NCBI GenBank assembly: GCA_948524275.1
Contig: CAOSLI010000001.1
Coordinates: forward strand, 310,001-374,000
Origin: an uncultured Clostridia bacterium
GTDB taxonomy: Bacteria; Bacillota; Clostridia; TANB77; CAG-508
Length of the DNA: 64,000 nt
Direction: 5' to 3'
Shown here: one piece after another, positions 1 through 8,693 of the stretch
How positions within the stretch are numbered: position 1 is the first letter of the stretch
How the letters are laid out: each line of letters begins with the position of its first letter
Translations under genes and position numbers: made by a program
The notes under the pieces: generated by a model
Seen by the model: only the letters and a program-made list of their open reading frames with translations
What the model was told of the DNA's origin: nothing
The model's database searches: none

Positions 1-1
1 T

Positions 2-334
2 CAAAATGAAGGAATAAACCAAGATGCAAGGATAGAAGAATATGTAAAAATAAAGAAAGATTATGAAAAATTAAAACAAAGTGAGTTTGTAGAAAAAATT
101 TTAGATAAAATTAGAATAGAGGAACTAGAACTATGGCTTGATCTAGGAACAGAGAACGCATCATTTACAGCAATATTAGTATCGGTTATAAACATTGCAA
201 TATCAGTAATATTCCCTTTATTTATCCCAATAGTAAATGGAGAAAAAATTAAATATCAAGTGACACCAATATATTTAAGAGGGCATGCTTTTAATTTAAA
301 GACATCAATGCAAATTACTATTCCAATAATATGA
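2..334 (+). CDS. DUF2953 (YtfI-like) protein, C-terminal part
   Basis: An open frame enters from the left edge and ends at a TGA at 332-334, so only about the last 110 residues are present. It shows a charged stretch, a Leu/Glu/Trp-rich segment containing GTENASFTA, then a hydrophobic segment and a short tail. This resembles the DUF2953 family, whose Bacillus member ytfI lies directly upstream of ytfJ (gerW), as here. The gene is probably co-transcribed with the sporulation gene that follows. Family assignment rests on the motif and on the neighbour; the start and true length lie outside the window. Confidence 0.6.
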   Translation, partial: QNEGINQDARIEEYVKIKKDYEKLKQSEFVEKILDKIRIEELELWLDLGTENASFTAILVSVINIAISVIFPLFIPIVNGEKIKYQVTPIYLRGHAFNLKTSMQITIPII

Positions 335-396
335 ATAAAAGTAAATAAAAGGTAAATAATAAAAGAAATTAAATATTAAAGGAGAGTGCAAAAAAT

Positions 397-1008
397 ATGA
401 ATGATTATCCAATAGAAGGGTTAATGAATAGTGCGATGAATTCAATTAAGGAGATGATTGATGTTGATACGATTATAGGAGAGCCAATTGAGACTTCTAG
501 TAATGTAGTAATCATACCAGTGTCAAGAGTAAACTTTGGATTTGCAGCAGGAGGAAGTGAATTTAGGACTAAGTCAAATGTTAAGACGAAAGAAGAGAAA
601 GAAGAAAAAGAAGAAACAGATAAAAAGAGGCTTCCTTTTGGTGGAGGTTCTGGTGCAGGAGTAAGTATTAGTCCAATAGCGTTTATAGTAGTGCAAGAAT
701 CAGGAGTAAAATTACTTCCAGTTGAACACACATCAGCCGTGGACAAATTGTTAGATTTAGTACCAGATTTAATAGATAAAACAACACAAATTATGGATAA
801 GAAATTAAAGAAAATGGAGAAAGATTCCCCAGAAAGTATTGTTGTAAAGGTAAGTGAAGGTGGCAATAGCAACAAGCCAATGCAAAATGCAAATGATAAT
901 AAAAATGTAAATAGCACAAGCAAAAACAAAACTAATAATGAACCTTCAACAGTTGTAAAAGTTGAATCTAAGCCATATGACATAGAATATGATGAAACTG
1001 ATATGTAA
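397..1008 (+). CDS. gerW: GerW (YtfJ) family sporulation protein
   Basis: A 203-residue protein with the GerW signature: an N-terminal helix beginning PIEGLMNSAM, followed by VDTIIGEPIE, then VIIPVSRVNFGFAAGG. A highly charged Lys/Glu linker (about residues 60-76), a Gly-rich strand and the ISPIAFIVVQ core follow. In Bacillus the protein is made in sporulating cells and is needed for the lysozyme-type germination response. The C-terminal ~60 residues are Asn/Lys-rich and look disordered. A ribosome-binding site (aaaggagag) precedes the ATG. Its position after a DUF2953 gene is the conserved ytfI-ytfJ order and marks the organism as a spore-former. Confidence 0.9.
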   Translation: MNDYPIEGLMNSAMNSIKEMIDVDTIIGEPIETSSNVVIIPVSRVNFGFAAGGSEFRTKSNVKTKEEKEEKEETDKKRLPFGGGSGAGVSISPIAFIVVQESGVKLLPVEHTSAVDKLLDLVPDLIDKTTQIMDKKLKKMEKDSPESIVVKVSEGGNSNKPMQNANDNKNVNSTSKNKTNNEPSTVVKVESKPYDIEYDETDM

Positions 1009-1063
1009 ATTAACTTGACTTTTCTAAGCACTATGTGTAAAATGCTGACATAAGAGGTAAGTT

Positions 1064-1474
1064 ATGTTTTATGAATTTGAAGTAATAGGTGATATAATTG
1101 GAAAAGAAAGACCAAGAGTTAATAGTTATACTGGCATGATATATACTCCTAATAGAACTAAAGACTATGAAATGTTAATTAAACAGTATTTTAGAATAAA
1201 ATATCCAAATCATAGAGAGCTAGAAGGTAGACTTTCTGTTGAGATTATTGCTTATATGCGAATACCAAAAAATACTAGCAAGAAAAAGGCAGAAGAAATG
1301 CTAAATGGAAATGTGTCACCAACAAGAAAACCAGACATAGACAATATTGCAAAATCTGCCTTAGATGCTATGAATAAGTTTGTGTTTAAAGATGATAATC
1401 AAATAAGCAAGATGAAAATAGAAAAGAAATATGGAGAAATTGAAAAAATTTATATAAAAGTAGAAGAATATTGA
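1064..1474 (+). CDS. RusA family Holliday junction resolvase
   Basis: 136 residues, the usual RusA length. The N-terminal GKERPRV motif and the central KPDIDNIAKSALDAMN block are typical. D91, D93 and K97 match the metal-binding and lysine positions known as D70, D72 and K76 in Escherichia coli RusA, with a further acidic pair D110/D111. RusA enzymes are homodimeric nucleases that cut four-way junctions and are most common in phages and prophages. No other phage gene is adjacent, so this may be a prophage remnant or a domesticated copy. It lies between gerW and secG with its own ribosome-binding site (aagaggtaag). Confidence 0.85.
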   Translation: MFYEFEVIGDIIGKERPRVNSYTGMIYTPNRTKDYEMLIKQYFRIKYPNHRELEGRLSVEIIAYMRIPKNTSKKKAEEMLNGNVSPTRKPDIDNIAKSALDAMNKFVFKDDNQISKMKIEKKYGEIEKIYIKVEEY

Positions 1475-1483
1475 TAATAAACC

Positions 1484-1512
1484 TTGATTTTTTTTAACAT
1501 ATATGTTAATAT
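1484..1512 (+). promoter_or_regulatory. Predicted sigma-A promoter for secG-rnr
   Basis: TTGATT (1484-1489) and TAATAT (1507-1512) are separated by 17 nt. The element sits between the stop of the RusA gene and the ATG of secG. Confidence 0.6.
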
Positions 1513-1550
1513 AAATAATGTTATTTTATTAATATTAGGAGAGTGTAAAG

Positions 1551-1802
1551 ATGACAGCATTTAAATATATATTATTAACAGTATACATAATAGTATGCAT
1601 AGCATTGATTATAATCACAACATTTCAGTCAAAGGATAGTAGCAATTCTGCAGAAGATACTTATGAAAATCCAAGAGCTAATAAGTATTTTGAAAAAAAT
1701 AGAGGAAGAACTAAGACTGGAAAAGCTCAAAAGAACACAATTATACTAGGAACAATATTTGCAATACTTAGTGTTGTTACAGTAATTGTATTTGTTATAT
1801 AA
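1551..1802 (+). CDS. secG: Preprotein translocase subunit SecG
   Basis: An 83-residue membrane protein with two hydrophobic helices (about residues 5-26 and 62-83) joined by a polar cytoplasmic loop rich in Asn, Lys and Arg. That is the SecG layout; SecG is the small non-essential partner of SecYE that assists SecA-driven export. SecG sequences are weakly conserved, so position carries weight: secG directly upstream of rnr is a frequent Firmicutes arrangement. A terminator hairpin separates the two genes, so rnr may be partly read through. An unrelated small membrane protein cannot be excluded. Confidence 0.75.
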   Translation: MTAFKYILLTVYIIVCIALIIITTFQSKDSSNSAEDTYENPRANKYFEKNRGRTKTGKAQKNTIILGTIFAILSVVTVIVFVI

Positions 1803-1816
1803 TGATGATTAATGAG

Positions 1817-1845
1817 GATGTATATTTTTATATACATCTTTTTCT
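1817..1845 (+). terminator. Intrinsic terminator after secG
   Basis: A perfect 9-bp stem (1817-1825 with 1830-1838), a TTTT loop and a run of T from 1839. Confidence 0.75.
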
Positions 1846-1898
1846 TATAGAATTAAAACGATATTTTAAGGGAAAAATAAAATAGAGAAAGGAATAAA

Positions 1899-3863
1899 AT
1901 GGATTTATTACAAGGAACATATCTTGCAAACAAAGGCGGTTTTGGATTTGTTAAATTAGATGACAGCGAATCTTCAGATATATTCATAGCAAAAGAAAAT
2001 TCAAAAGGTGCAATGAATAATGATATGGTTGAAATTAAACTAATAGAAAAGAGAAGAGGAGAACATATTGAGGGTAAAGTAGTAAATATACTTAAAAGAA
2101 ATACTAATGAAGTTGTTGGTACTTTTAAAAAGAGCAAGAACTTTGGCTTCGTAGTTCCAGATGACAAGAAGTTAGGCAGTGATATTTTCATTTCAAAGTC
2201 AAATTGGGGAAAGGCTAATAATAATCAAAAAGTAGTTGCACAGATTACTAAATATCCTGTAAAAGATAAAAAGGCAGAAGGAAAAATAGTAGAAATACTT
2301 GGGTTTAATGATGAAACAGGCGTTGATATGCTTTCAATTGTAAAACAATATAAATTGCCCTATGAATTTCCTGATAATGTGATAAAGGAAGCAAAAAAGG
2401 TACAAAAAGAAATTATAGTTCCAGAGGGAAGGCTTGATTTAAGAAAAAAGGAAATTTTTACAATTGATGGTCACGATGCAAAAGACTTAGATGATGCAGT
2501 ATATGTAGAAGAAAATGGTGATGGAACATATACATTAGGCGTCCATATTGCGGATGTTAGCCATTATGTTAAATCTGGTAGTAATTTGGATAAAGAGGCA
2601 ATTACAAGGGGAACCAGTGTATATATGCTAGATAGAGTCATACCAATGCTTCCAACAGAGCTTTCAAATGGTATATGCAGTTTAAATGAAGGGCAAGATA
2701 GATACGCTTTATCTGTAATTATGAAGATAGATATGCAAGGAAAAGTAATTGATTCAGATATTAGAAAATCTATAATCAATGTTACAAAAAGAATGACTTA
2801 TAAAGATGTGGAAATTTTAATTAGTGATGAAAGTAATAATAAAACAAAGTTAAATAACAAAGAAGAAAAGCATAGACAAAAAGTAATTGAAGAATACAAA
2901 GACTATCAAAAGCACTTTTTAAGAATGAAGAGCTTAGCAGAAATTTTAAAAAGAAGAAGAGAGAAAGATGGATATTTATCTCTTGATATTCCAGAAAGTA
3001 AGATTACTCTTGACAAATATGGTGTTCCAATATATATTAAAGCATATGAAACAGGAATATCTAATGAAATTATTGAACAATTTATGCTTACTGCTAATGA
3101 GACTGTTGCTGAGAGATTTTTCTGGCTAGGAGCTCCATTTATTTATAGAGTTCATGAAAAGCCAAAAGAAGAAAAAATAGCGGAGCTTAATAAATATCTG
3201 TACAATTTTGGGTATAAAGTAAAAGGAAAAAAAGATGATATAAAACCTAAGGCTTTTTCTATGGTTTTGAATGAAGTTAAAGGCAAAGATGAAGAAGGTG
3301 TTATATCAAATTTGTTACTAAGAACACTTAAAGTGGCTAGATATGAAGCAGAAAATAAGGGACATTTTGGAATAGCTAGTAAGTATTATTGTCATTTTAC
3401 ATCACCTATTAGAAGATATCCAGATCTTTTTATTCATAGAGTTATAAGTGAATATTTAAGCTTTGAGTATAATATAGATGAGAAGCATAAGGAAAAGTAT
3501 TATGCTCAGGCAATTAAATATGCTGATAAATCATCTGAATGTGAGCAATTAGCTACAAAAGCTGAAAGAGAAAGCGAAGATATGAAGATGGCTGAGTATA
3601 TGGAAGCAAGAATAGGTGAAGTTTACGAAGGAATTATATCAAGTATAACTAAGTTTGGAATATTTGTAAGGCTTGAAAATACTATAGAAGGATTAGTTAG
3701 ACTTGAAAGTTTAGATGATTACTATATATATGATGACTCTAATAAAAGACTAATTGGAAAACGCACTAATAAAATTTATAAACTTGGAGATAAAGTTACA
3801 GTCGAAGTTCAAAATGCAAATAAAGAAAGACGTGAAATTGATTTTATAATATATAAAGATTAA
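1899..3863 (+). CDS. rnr: Ribonuclease R
   Basis: A 654-residue 3'-to-5' hydrolytic exoribonuclease that degrades structured RNA and takes part in trans-translation quality control. Two N-terminal OB/cold-shock-like domains (about 1-65 and 70-135) carry GGFGFV and KNFGFVVPDD motifs. The RNB catalytic domain contains the metal-binding aspartates in IDGHDAKDLDDAV (D190, D193, D198, D199), and PIRRYPDLFIHR is near its end. A C-terminal S1 domain begins at GEVYEGIISS. The N-terminal helix-turn-helix extension of some RNase R proteins is absent, giving a slightly short protein. The ATG at 1899 follows agaaagg. Confidence 0.95.
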   Translation: MDLLQGTYLANKGGFGFVKLDDSESSDIFIAKENSKGAMNNDMVEIKLIEKRRGEHIEGKVVNILKRNTNEVVGTFKKSKNFGFVVPDDKKLGSDIFISKSNWGKANNNQKVVAQITKYPVKDKKAEGKIVEILGFNDETGVDMLSIVKQYKLPYEFPDNVIKEAKKVQKEIIVPEGRLDLRKKEIFTIDGHDAKDLDDAVYVEENGDGTYTLGVHIADVSHYVKSGSNLDKEAITRGTSVYMLDRVIPMLPTELSNGICSLNEGQDRYALSVIMKIDMQGKVIDSDIRKSIINVTKRMTYKDVEILISDESNNKTKLNNKEEKHRQKVIEEYKDYQKHFLRMKSLAEILKRRREKDGYLSLDIPESKITLDKYGVPIYIKAYETGISNEIIEQFMLTANETVAERFFWLGAPFIYRVHEKPKEEKIAELNKYLYNFGYKVKGKKDDIKPKAFSMVLNEVKGKDEEGVISNLLLRTLKVARYEAENKGHFGIASKYYCHFTSPIRRYPDLFIHRVISEYLSFEYNIDEKHKEKYYAQAIKYADKSSECEQLATKAERESEDMKMAEYMEARIGEVYEGIISSITKFGIFVRLENTIEGLVRLESLDDYYIYDDSNKRLIGKRTNKIYKLGDKVTVEVQNANKERREIDFIIYKD

Positions 3864-3882
3864 ATAGAATAGATAAAAATAG

Positions 3883-3911
3883 TTGTAATTTTATAGTCAT
3901 TTTGATATAGT
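3883..3911 (+). promoter_or_regulatory. Predicted sigma-A promoter for the TVP38 gene
   Basis: TTGTAA (3883-3888), a 17-nt spacer and TATAGT (3906-3911), about 25 nt upstream of the start codon. Confidence 0.5.
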
Positions 3912-3935
3912 AGAATTTATAACGGGGTAATAAAA

Positions 3936-4670
3936 ATGGAAGAAATGAAACGTAGTAGTAAAAAGGTAAGAATATTTAAAATTTTAGTATTAATAGCTGT
4001 AATTGCAATACTTATAGTTGCAACAATACAATTATGGCCAATGATGAAGAACTTAACAACCGAGCAAGGAAGAAATAACTTTAAAGAAACAGTACAAGGA
4101 ACGGGAATAGTTGGATTTATGATGCTAATGGGTCTTGAGCTTGCGCAGATATTTTTGGCATTTCTACCTGGAGAGCCATTGGAGATTTTGGCAGGAATGT
4201 GCTATGGAGCAGTAGGAGGTACTTTATTTATATTATTTTCAGTATTTATTAGTACAACGATTTTATATTTTATAGTAAGAAAATTTGGTAAAAACTTTAT
4301 CTATGAATTTATAAGTAAAGAAAAGATTGATAAAATAGAGAATAGTAAAATATTTAACAATCCTAAAAAGATTGAAAAGATACTTATAATATTATTTTTT
4401 ATACCAGGTACACCCAAAGACTTTCTTGTATATCTTGGAGGAATTTTGCCAGTAAAGCCTTTACGTTTTATATTAATTTCAACATTTGCAAGGTTTCCAT
4501 CTATAATATCATCTACATTAGTAGGAGCTAATATTATGCAAGGTTCGTGGAAAGCAGGAATTGCATTATATGGAACTGTATTAATATTTGTAATTATAAC
4601 AATACTTATATTTAGATACATAGATAAAGATGATAATGATACTAAAGAAGCATTAAAGTCAATCAAATAG
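3936..4670 (+). CDS. TVP38/TMEM64 (SNARE-associated/DedA-like) membrane protein
   Basis: A 244-residue integral membrane protein. After a short basic N-terminus there is a transmembrane helix (about 13-32), then the conserved core: the FLPGEPLEILAGMCYGAVGGTL segment interrupted by hydrophobic helices, and later FIPGTPKDFLVYLGG with a re-entrant-loop character. These are the two family motifs. Members are thought to move or scramble lipids; the exact substrate here is unknown. The next gene starts 17 nt downstream, so they probably share a transcript. Confidence 0.85.
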   Translation: MEEMKRSSKKVRIFKILVLIAVIAILIVATIQLWPMMKNLTTEQGRNNFKETVQGTGIVGFMMLMGLELAQIFLAFLPGEPLEILAGMCYGAVGGTLFILFSVFISTTILYFIVRKFGKNFIYEFISKEKIDKIENSKIFNNPKKIEKILIILFFIPGTPKDFLVYLGGILPVKPLRFILISTFARFPSIISSTLVGANIMQGSWKAGIALYGTVLIFVIITILIFRYIDKDDNDTKEALKSIK

Positions 4671-4686
4671 AGAAAGAAGGTATGAC

Positions 4687-5316
4687 ATGAAAATCATTGG
4701 AGTATATGGAGGTTCAGGAAGTGGAAAATCAACGACAACTAATATGCTACATGAAAAAATTAATAATTCTGGAATAATAAATATGGATGACTTTATGCAT
4801 ATAAATTATAATAAGCATAAAACAGAAATATTGAAAGCATTAAATGTAATAGAAGAACCTGGAGTATGGTGGTATAATTATTTATCTGTAAATTTTGAAA
4901 CAAAGAAAGTCGCAATTGAAATTATTAAAGATGATATGGAAAATGACTTTAGAAGAGCAGTAATTGAAAATAGTATGTGTGATACATGTATTGTTGACTG
5001 GGCTTTTCTTCCTTTGCTTGATATTATGAATAATTGTGATTTTACAATAGCAGTTAGTACTGAATATGAGACCAAATATAGAAGATTACATGAAAGACTG
5101 ATTCAAGAAGGAAAAACAGAGCATTGGCCGGAAGATGCATTCATCAATAGGCTAAAAAATTCTACATTAGATGAATTTGGCTATATACCTAATTATTGTA
5201 TACATAATAATAGAACACTTCAAGATTTAAGCTGTGGAATAGATGATATTCTATTAAGAGAACATATAATAGTGCGTAATATAAGTAATCAAGAACAGGA
5301 TGAAATGGAGAGATAG
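4687..5316 (+). CDS. P-loop kinase of the dephospho-CoA/uridine kinase type
   Basis: A 209-residue cytoplasmic protein opening with a Walker A loop GGSGSGKST (residues 8-16). MDDFMH follows, then a CIVDWAF strand that ends in an acidic residue, and an arginine-rich lid-like section (KYRRLHERLIQEG). The order resembles small-molecule P-loop kinases such as dephospho-CoA kinase and uridine kinase. It does not match either closely enough to name a substrate. Ribosome-binding site gaaagaagg precedes the ATG. A role in nucleotide or cofactor phosphorylation is an inference from the fold only. Confidence 0.6.
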   Translation: MKIIGVYGGSGSGKSTTTNMLHEKINNSGIINMDDFMHINYNKHKTEILKALNVIEEPGVWWYNYLSVNFETKKVAIEIIKDDMENDFRRAVIENSMCDTCIVDWAFLPLLDIMNNCDFTIAVSTEYETKYRRLHERLIQEGKTEHWPEDAFINRLKNSTLDEFGYIPNYCIHNNRTLQDLSCGIDDILLREHIIVRNISNQEQDEMER

Positions 5317-5362
5317 CAAAGCTTATTATATATTATTTAAAGAGTAAAATAGGAGAGATTAT

Positions 5363-6535
5363 ATGAGAAAGAAGTTAACTATTTCTAGTATAATTATTTT
5401 AATACTTTTTGCAATTATATGGATATATAACCACCATGTAACAGAAAATAATGCCGATGATAATGAATTAGAAAATATATCAAAATATGATGATAAAATT
5501 CCAGAAAATTTACGTGACAACGGCATTTTTACACAGTTTTATAATCTTGCATATGAAAAGTTAAATAATATGTCATTAGATGAGAAAATTGGCCAAATTT
5601 TTTTGGTAAGATATCCACAGGAAAATGCTATGAGAATCATCCAAGATTATAATTTTGGTGGTTTTATATTTTTTGAAAAAGACTTTGAAAGAAAAACTAA
5701 AGAGCAAGTAATTGAAATGATAAACTCAGTGCAAAAGGTTTCAAAAGTGCCTTTAATTACAGCTGTTGACGAAGAGGGGGGAACAGTTGTAAGAATAAGT
5801 AACAATAAAAATTTGTCAGAAAGTAAATTTAAATCACCACAAGAATTATATTTAACAGGTGGGTTTGATTTAATAAAGCAAGATACCATAGAAAAAAGCA
5901 AATTACTTTATGAATTAGGAATAAATTTAAATTTAGCGCCAGTTGTAGATATTGCTACATCAAGCAAAGATTATATGTATAAAAGGTCACTAGGAGAAGA
6001 CTCTAATGTTACATCAATATACGGCAAAACAGTAATAAATAGCAGCAAAGGCACTGGAGTTTCATACTGTTTAAAACACTTCCCTGGGTATGGAAATAAT
6101 GTTGATACTCATAAGATAACTAGCAAAGATACAAGAACTTATGACAGTATAGTAAATAATGATTTGGTTCCATTTAAAGAAGGAATAAAAGAAGGTGCAG
6201 AAGCTGTCTTAGTAAGTCATAATATAGTTACAAGTATAGATGAAGAAAATCCAGCATCACTATCTAAGAAGGTGCATGAAATTTTAAGAGACGATTTAAA
6301 TTTTACAGGTGTAATTATTACGGATGATTTAGCAATGGATGCTGCAAAGGTGCCTGATGCAACTATTAAGGCAGTCTTAGCTGGAAATGATTTTATCATA
6401 GTTACAGATTATGAAAAAAGTATATCAGAGATAAAAAATGCTATAAATAATGGGCAAATTAGTATTGAGACAATTGATCAAATGAGTTTTAGAGTACTTG
6501 CGTGGAAGTATTATAAAGGACTAATACAAGAGTAA
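5363..6535 (+). CDS. nagZ: Glycoside hydrolase family 3, NagZ-like beta-N-acetylhexosaminidase
   Basis: 390 residues with an N-terminal signal anchor (about 6-22), so the enzyme is extracytoplasmic and membrane-tethered. The GH3 barrel shows AVDEEGGTVVRI (134-145), KHFPGYGNNVDTH (238-250) and IITDDLAMDA (318-327). In this family the Asp-His pair of the flexible loop (D248, H250) acts as acid/base and the Asp of ITD (D321) is the nucleophile. This pattern is typical of NagZ-type enzymes that remove GlcNAc from muropeptides and is not seen in beta-glucosidases of the family. There is no GH3 C-terminal domain, as in short NagZ. A cell-wall recycling role is inferred. Confidence 0.8.
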   Translation: MRKKLTISSIIILILFAIIWIYNHHVTENNADDNELENISKYDDKIPENLRDNGIFTQFYNLAYEKLNNMSLDEKIGQIFLVRYPQENAMRIIQDYNFGGFIFFEKDFERKTKEQVIEMINSVQKVSKVPLITAVDEEGGTVVRISNNKNLSESKFKSPQELYLTGGFDLIKQDTIEKSKLLYELGINLNLAPVVDIATSSKDYMYKRSLGEDSNVTSIYGKTVINSSKGTGVSYCLKHFPGYGNNVDTHKITSKDTRTYDSIVNNDLVPFKEGIKEGAEAVLVSHNIVTSIDEENPASLSKKVHEILRDDLNFTGVIITDDLAMDAAKVPDATIKAVLAGNDFIIVTDYEKSISEIKNAINNGQISIETIDQMSFRVLAWKYYKGLIQE

Positions 6536-6565
6536 AAGGTTATGTTTATTTATAACCTTTTTTTA
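6534..6565 (+). terminator. Intrinsic terminator after the GH3 gene
   Basis: A perfect 10-bp stem (6534-6543 with 6552-6561) that overlaps the stop codon, followed by a T tract. Confidence 0.8.
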
Positions 6566-6587
6566 TATGAAATTAGATTTAAAAGCG

Positions 6588-6616
6588 TTGACATTGGATA
6601 AAAACAATATTAAAAT
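6588..6616 (+). promoter_or_regulatory. Predicted sigma-A promoter for the deacetylase gene
   Basis: TTGACA (6588-6593), a 17-nt spacer and TAAAAT (6611-6616). Confidence 0.65.
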
Positions 6617-6664
6617 AAATTCATAGTAAGGAATATAAAATTTTAAGGGAACAATAATAGTAAT

Positions 6665-7588
6665 ATGAATGATTTAATTGAAGTAAAAAAGAAACTTAAT
6701 ATATTTCATGTAGCTGTAGTTGCTATAGCTTTTATTTCTGTTATTGCACTTATAGTTACTATAACAAGATTTGTTCGTATTCAGATGATGAAAAATGAAA
6801 ATAATAAATATATAAAAGCTGTTAAAATAGCTGAAAATAAAGCACTAGAAGAACAAGAAAACGAAAGAATTGCAAGAGAGATAGAAGAGCAAAGGCAAAA
6901 AGAGGAACAAGAAAAGTTTTCAGGATTATCAGAATATGAAATTTCAAACATAGAAAAGATATATAAACATAGTGAGCCTAAAAGAATATTTTTAACATTT
7001 GATGATGGACCTACAACGCAGGTTACACCATATATACTTGATTTATTAAAACAAGAAAATATTAAAGCGACATTTTTCGTACTTGGTTATAGAGTAGAAC
7101 TCAATCCAAATTTAGTAAAAAGGGAATTTGAAGAGGGGCATTTTATAGCAAATCATGGATACTCACATAAGTATAGTTCAATTTATGAAAGCGTTGATAA
7201 TGTATTAAACGAATATTATAAAACAAATGATATTATCAAAAGCGCCATTGGAAATCAAAATTACAATTCTTTGGTGTTTAGATTTCCAGGTGGGTCAGTA
7301 GGTGGAAAGTATCATAGTTTAAAACAAGATGCTAAGCAGACATTAAAAGAAAAGGGTGTTGCAAGTCTTGACTGGAATGCTCTTACTAAAGATGCTGAAG
7401 GAGCAAACACAAAAGAAAAACTTATGGAGAATTTTTATGAAACAACTAATGGTAAGACAAGCATAGTATTGCTTATGCATGATGCAGCTGACAAGATTTT
7501 GACATATGAGGTTTTGCCTGAGATAATTTCATATGCAAGAGAAAATGGATATGAGTTTAAAACATTGTATGATGTCATAGGAAGATAA
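6665..7588 (+). CDS. Polysaccharide deacetylase (NodB domain, CE4)
   Basis: 307 residues. A transmembrane anchor (about 13-37) is followed by a Glu/Lys/Gln-rich coiled coil (about 40-85) that would hold the enzyme away from the membrane. The NodB domain starts near residue 105. TFDDGPTT (D113, D114) and HGYSH (H164, H168) supply the catalytic base and the metal-binding Asp-His-His triad, and FRFPGG is the third motif. Such enzymes remove acetyl groups from peptidoglycan or other amino sugars and can confer lysozyme resistance. The exact polymer cannot be read from the sequence. Confidence 0.88.
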   Translation: MNDLIEVKKKLNIFHVAVVAIAFISVIALIVTITRFVRIQMMKNENNKYIKAVKIAENKALEEQENERIAREIEEQRQKEEQEKFSGLSEYEISNIEKIYKHSEPKRIFLTFDDGPTTQVTPYILDLLKQENIKATFFVLGYRVELNPNLVKREFEEGHFIANHGYSHKYSSIYESVDNVLNEYYKTNDIIKSAIGNQNYNSLVFRFPGGSVGGKYHSLKQDAKQTLKEKGVASLDWNALTKDAEGANTKEKLMENFYETTNGKTSIVLLMHDAADKILTYEVLPEIISYARENGYEFKTLYDVIGR

Positions 7589-7605
7589 ATAAAGTTTAAA
7601 ATATA

Positions 7606-7634
7606 TTGCTAAATAATAAAATATGTTATATAAT
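7606..7634 (+). promoter_or_regulatory. Predicted sigma-A promoter for the AbrB/PIN operon
   Basis: TTGCTA (7606-7611), a 17-nt spacer and a perfect TATAAT (7629-7634), 43 nt before the antitoxin ATG. Confidence 0.65.
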
Positions 7635-7677
7635 ATAAGGTAAGGAATACAATGAATTTGAGAAGGGATGTGATTTT

Positions 7678-7929
7678 ATGGAATTAGCAAAAATAACTTC
7701 AAAAGGACAAATAACTTTACCTATATCAATAAGGAGAGTTTTAAATTTAAAAGATGGCGATAAAGTTGCTTTTATTGAGAAGGATGGCAACTATATAGTG
7801 GTTAATCCTGTTTCATTAGCTATAGATGAAGTAAGAAAAGCATTTAATGGAGAAGCTAAAAGGCTTAATTTAGAAGCAGAAGAAGATGTTGCAGAAATGA
7901 TAAAAGAAATAAGAAAAGAAAGGAAATAG
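7678..7929 (+). CDS. AbrB/MazE-type antitoxin (SpoVT-AbrB domain)
   Basis: 83 residues. The first ~45 form a swapped-hairpin AbrB fold: ITSKGQITLPISIRRVLNLKDGDKV is the classic signature, interrupted only by conservative changes. The C-terminal half is a charged helix rich in Glu and Lys, likely to wrap the toxin. It lies 6 nt upstream of a PIN-domain gene, giving the antitoxin-first order of type II modules. Autoregulation through binding its own promoter is the family norm and is inferred here. Confidence 0.85.
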   Translation: MELAKITSKGQITLPISIRRVLNLKDGDKVAFIEKDGNYIVVNPVSLAIDEVRKAFNGEAKRLNLEAEEDVAEMIKEIRKERK

Positions 7930-7935
7930 TTATGT

Positions 7936-8337
7936 ATGAGAATAATGTTAGACACTAACATATTTATATCTATTGCAATTTTTGATAGTGCAAAACTTAA
8001 AGAACTTTTAATAAATATTTGTGATAACCATATCTTAGTCTTAAGCTCATACATAATAAAAGAATTAGAAGAAGTAGTAAATAAAAAATTTCCAAACAAA
8101 ATAAATAATTTTTGTAAATTTTTATATCAATTATCATATGAACTAAATTATACACCAAATGAGCAAATTACTAATAACAATATAAAGATCAGAGACTCTA
8201 AGGATTTACCAATATTAAATTCAGCAGTAGTATCTGATGTAGATGTATTTATAACAGGAGATAGGGACTTTGAAGATATTGATATTGAGAAACCAGAAAT
8301 AATGACAGCCAAAGAATTTTTAGAAAAATATTGTTAA
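7936..8337 (+). CDS. PIN-domain ribonuclease toxin (type II TA)
   Basis: 133 residues with a PIN fold. The first acidic active-site residue is in MLDTNIFIS (D6), a Glu-rich helix ELEEVVNKKF carries the second, and DSKDLPIL and VFITGDRDF carry the last ones. This matches the COG1569-like subfamily of putative toxins, which cleave RNA with divalent metal. It follows the AbrB-type antitoxin with a 6-nt gap and ends in a terminator, so the two form a complete module. The target RNA is unknown. Confidence 0.85.
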   Translation: MRIMLDTNIFISIAIFDSAKLKELLINICDNHILVLSSYIIKELEEVVNKKFPNKINNFCKFLYQLSYELNYTPNEQITNNNIKIRDSKDLPILNSAVVSDVDVFITGDRDFEDIDIEKPEIMTAKEFLEKYC

Positions 8338-8366
8338 AAGCTAGATTTAGGTCTAGCTTTTTTATT
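8337..8366 (+). terminator. Intrinsic terminator of the AbrB/PIN operon
   Basis: A 9-bp perfect stem (8337-8345 with 8352-8360) followed by a T-rich tract. Confidence 0.8.
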
Positions 8367-8396
8367 TTTTATATGTTAAAATAATAAAGTAAACAT

Positions 8397-8472
8397 GCTA
8401 CTATAGCTCAGTTGGTAGAGCAGCAGTCTCGTAAACTGCAGGTCGTGAGTCCGATTCTCACTAGTAGCTCCA
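8397..8472 (+). tRNA. tRNA-Thr(CGT)
   Basis: 76 nt with the CCA encoded. The acceptor stem GCTACTA pairs with TAGTAGC. The D stem GCTC/GAGC, anticodon stem GCAGT/ACTGC and T stem GTGAG/CTCAC are all perfect. The seven-base anticodon loop CTCGTAA gives anticodon CGT, reading ACG. Confidence 0.95.
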
Positions 8473-8481
8473 CTTAGAAAG

Positions 8482-8516
8482 AAATTGTTAAGTCTAAAAA
8501 GACTTAGCAATTTTTG
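8482..8516 (+). terminator. Intrinsic terminator after tRNA-Thr
   Basis: A 14-bp stem with one G-T pair (8482-8495 with 8500-8513), a 4-nt loop and a run of T. Confidence 0.8.
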
Positions 8517-8541
8517 TGTGATATTGCTGCAATACGAAATA

Positions 8542-8570
8542 TTGAATCTAATAAAGGAATGTGATATAAT
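8542..8570 (+). promoter_or_regulatory. Predicted sigma-A promoter
   Basis: TTGAAT (8542-8547), a 17-nt spacer and TATAAT (8565-8570). The resulting leader is about 120 nt and contains a small palindrome (ACTGAAT/ATTCAGT). Confidence 0.6.
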
Positions 8571-8693
8571 TACCATCAATACTGAATGATTCAGTTTAAT
8601 ATATACTTCTAAATTATTTTTTATTGGAGGTGGAAAGGGAACTATTACAATAAAAATCAAATAACTTAAATCCAACATAGGAGGTATTTGGCT

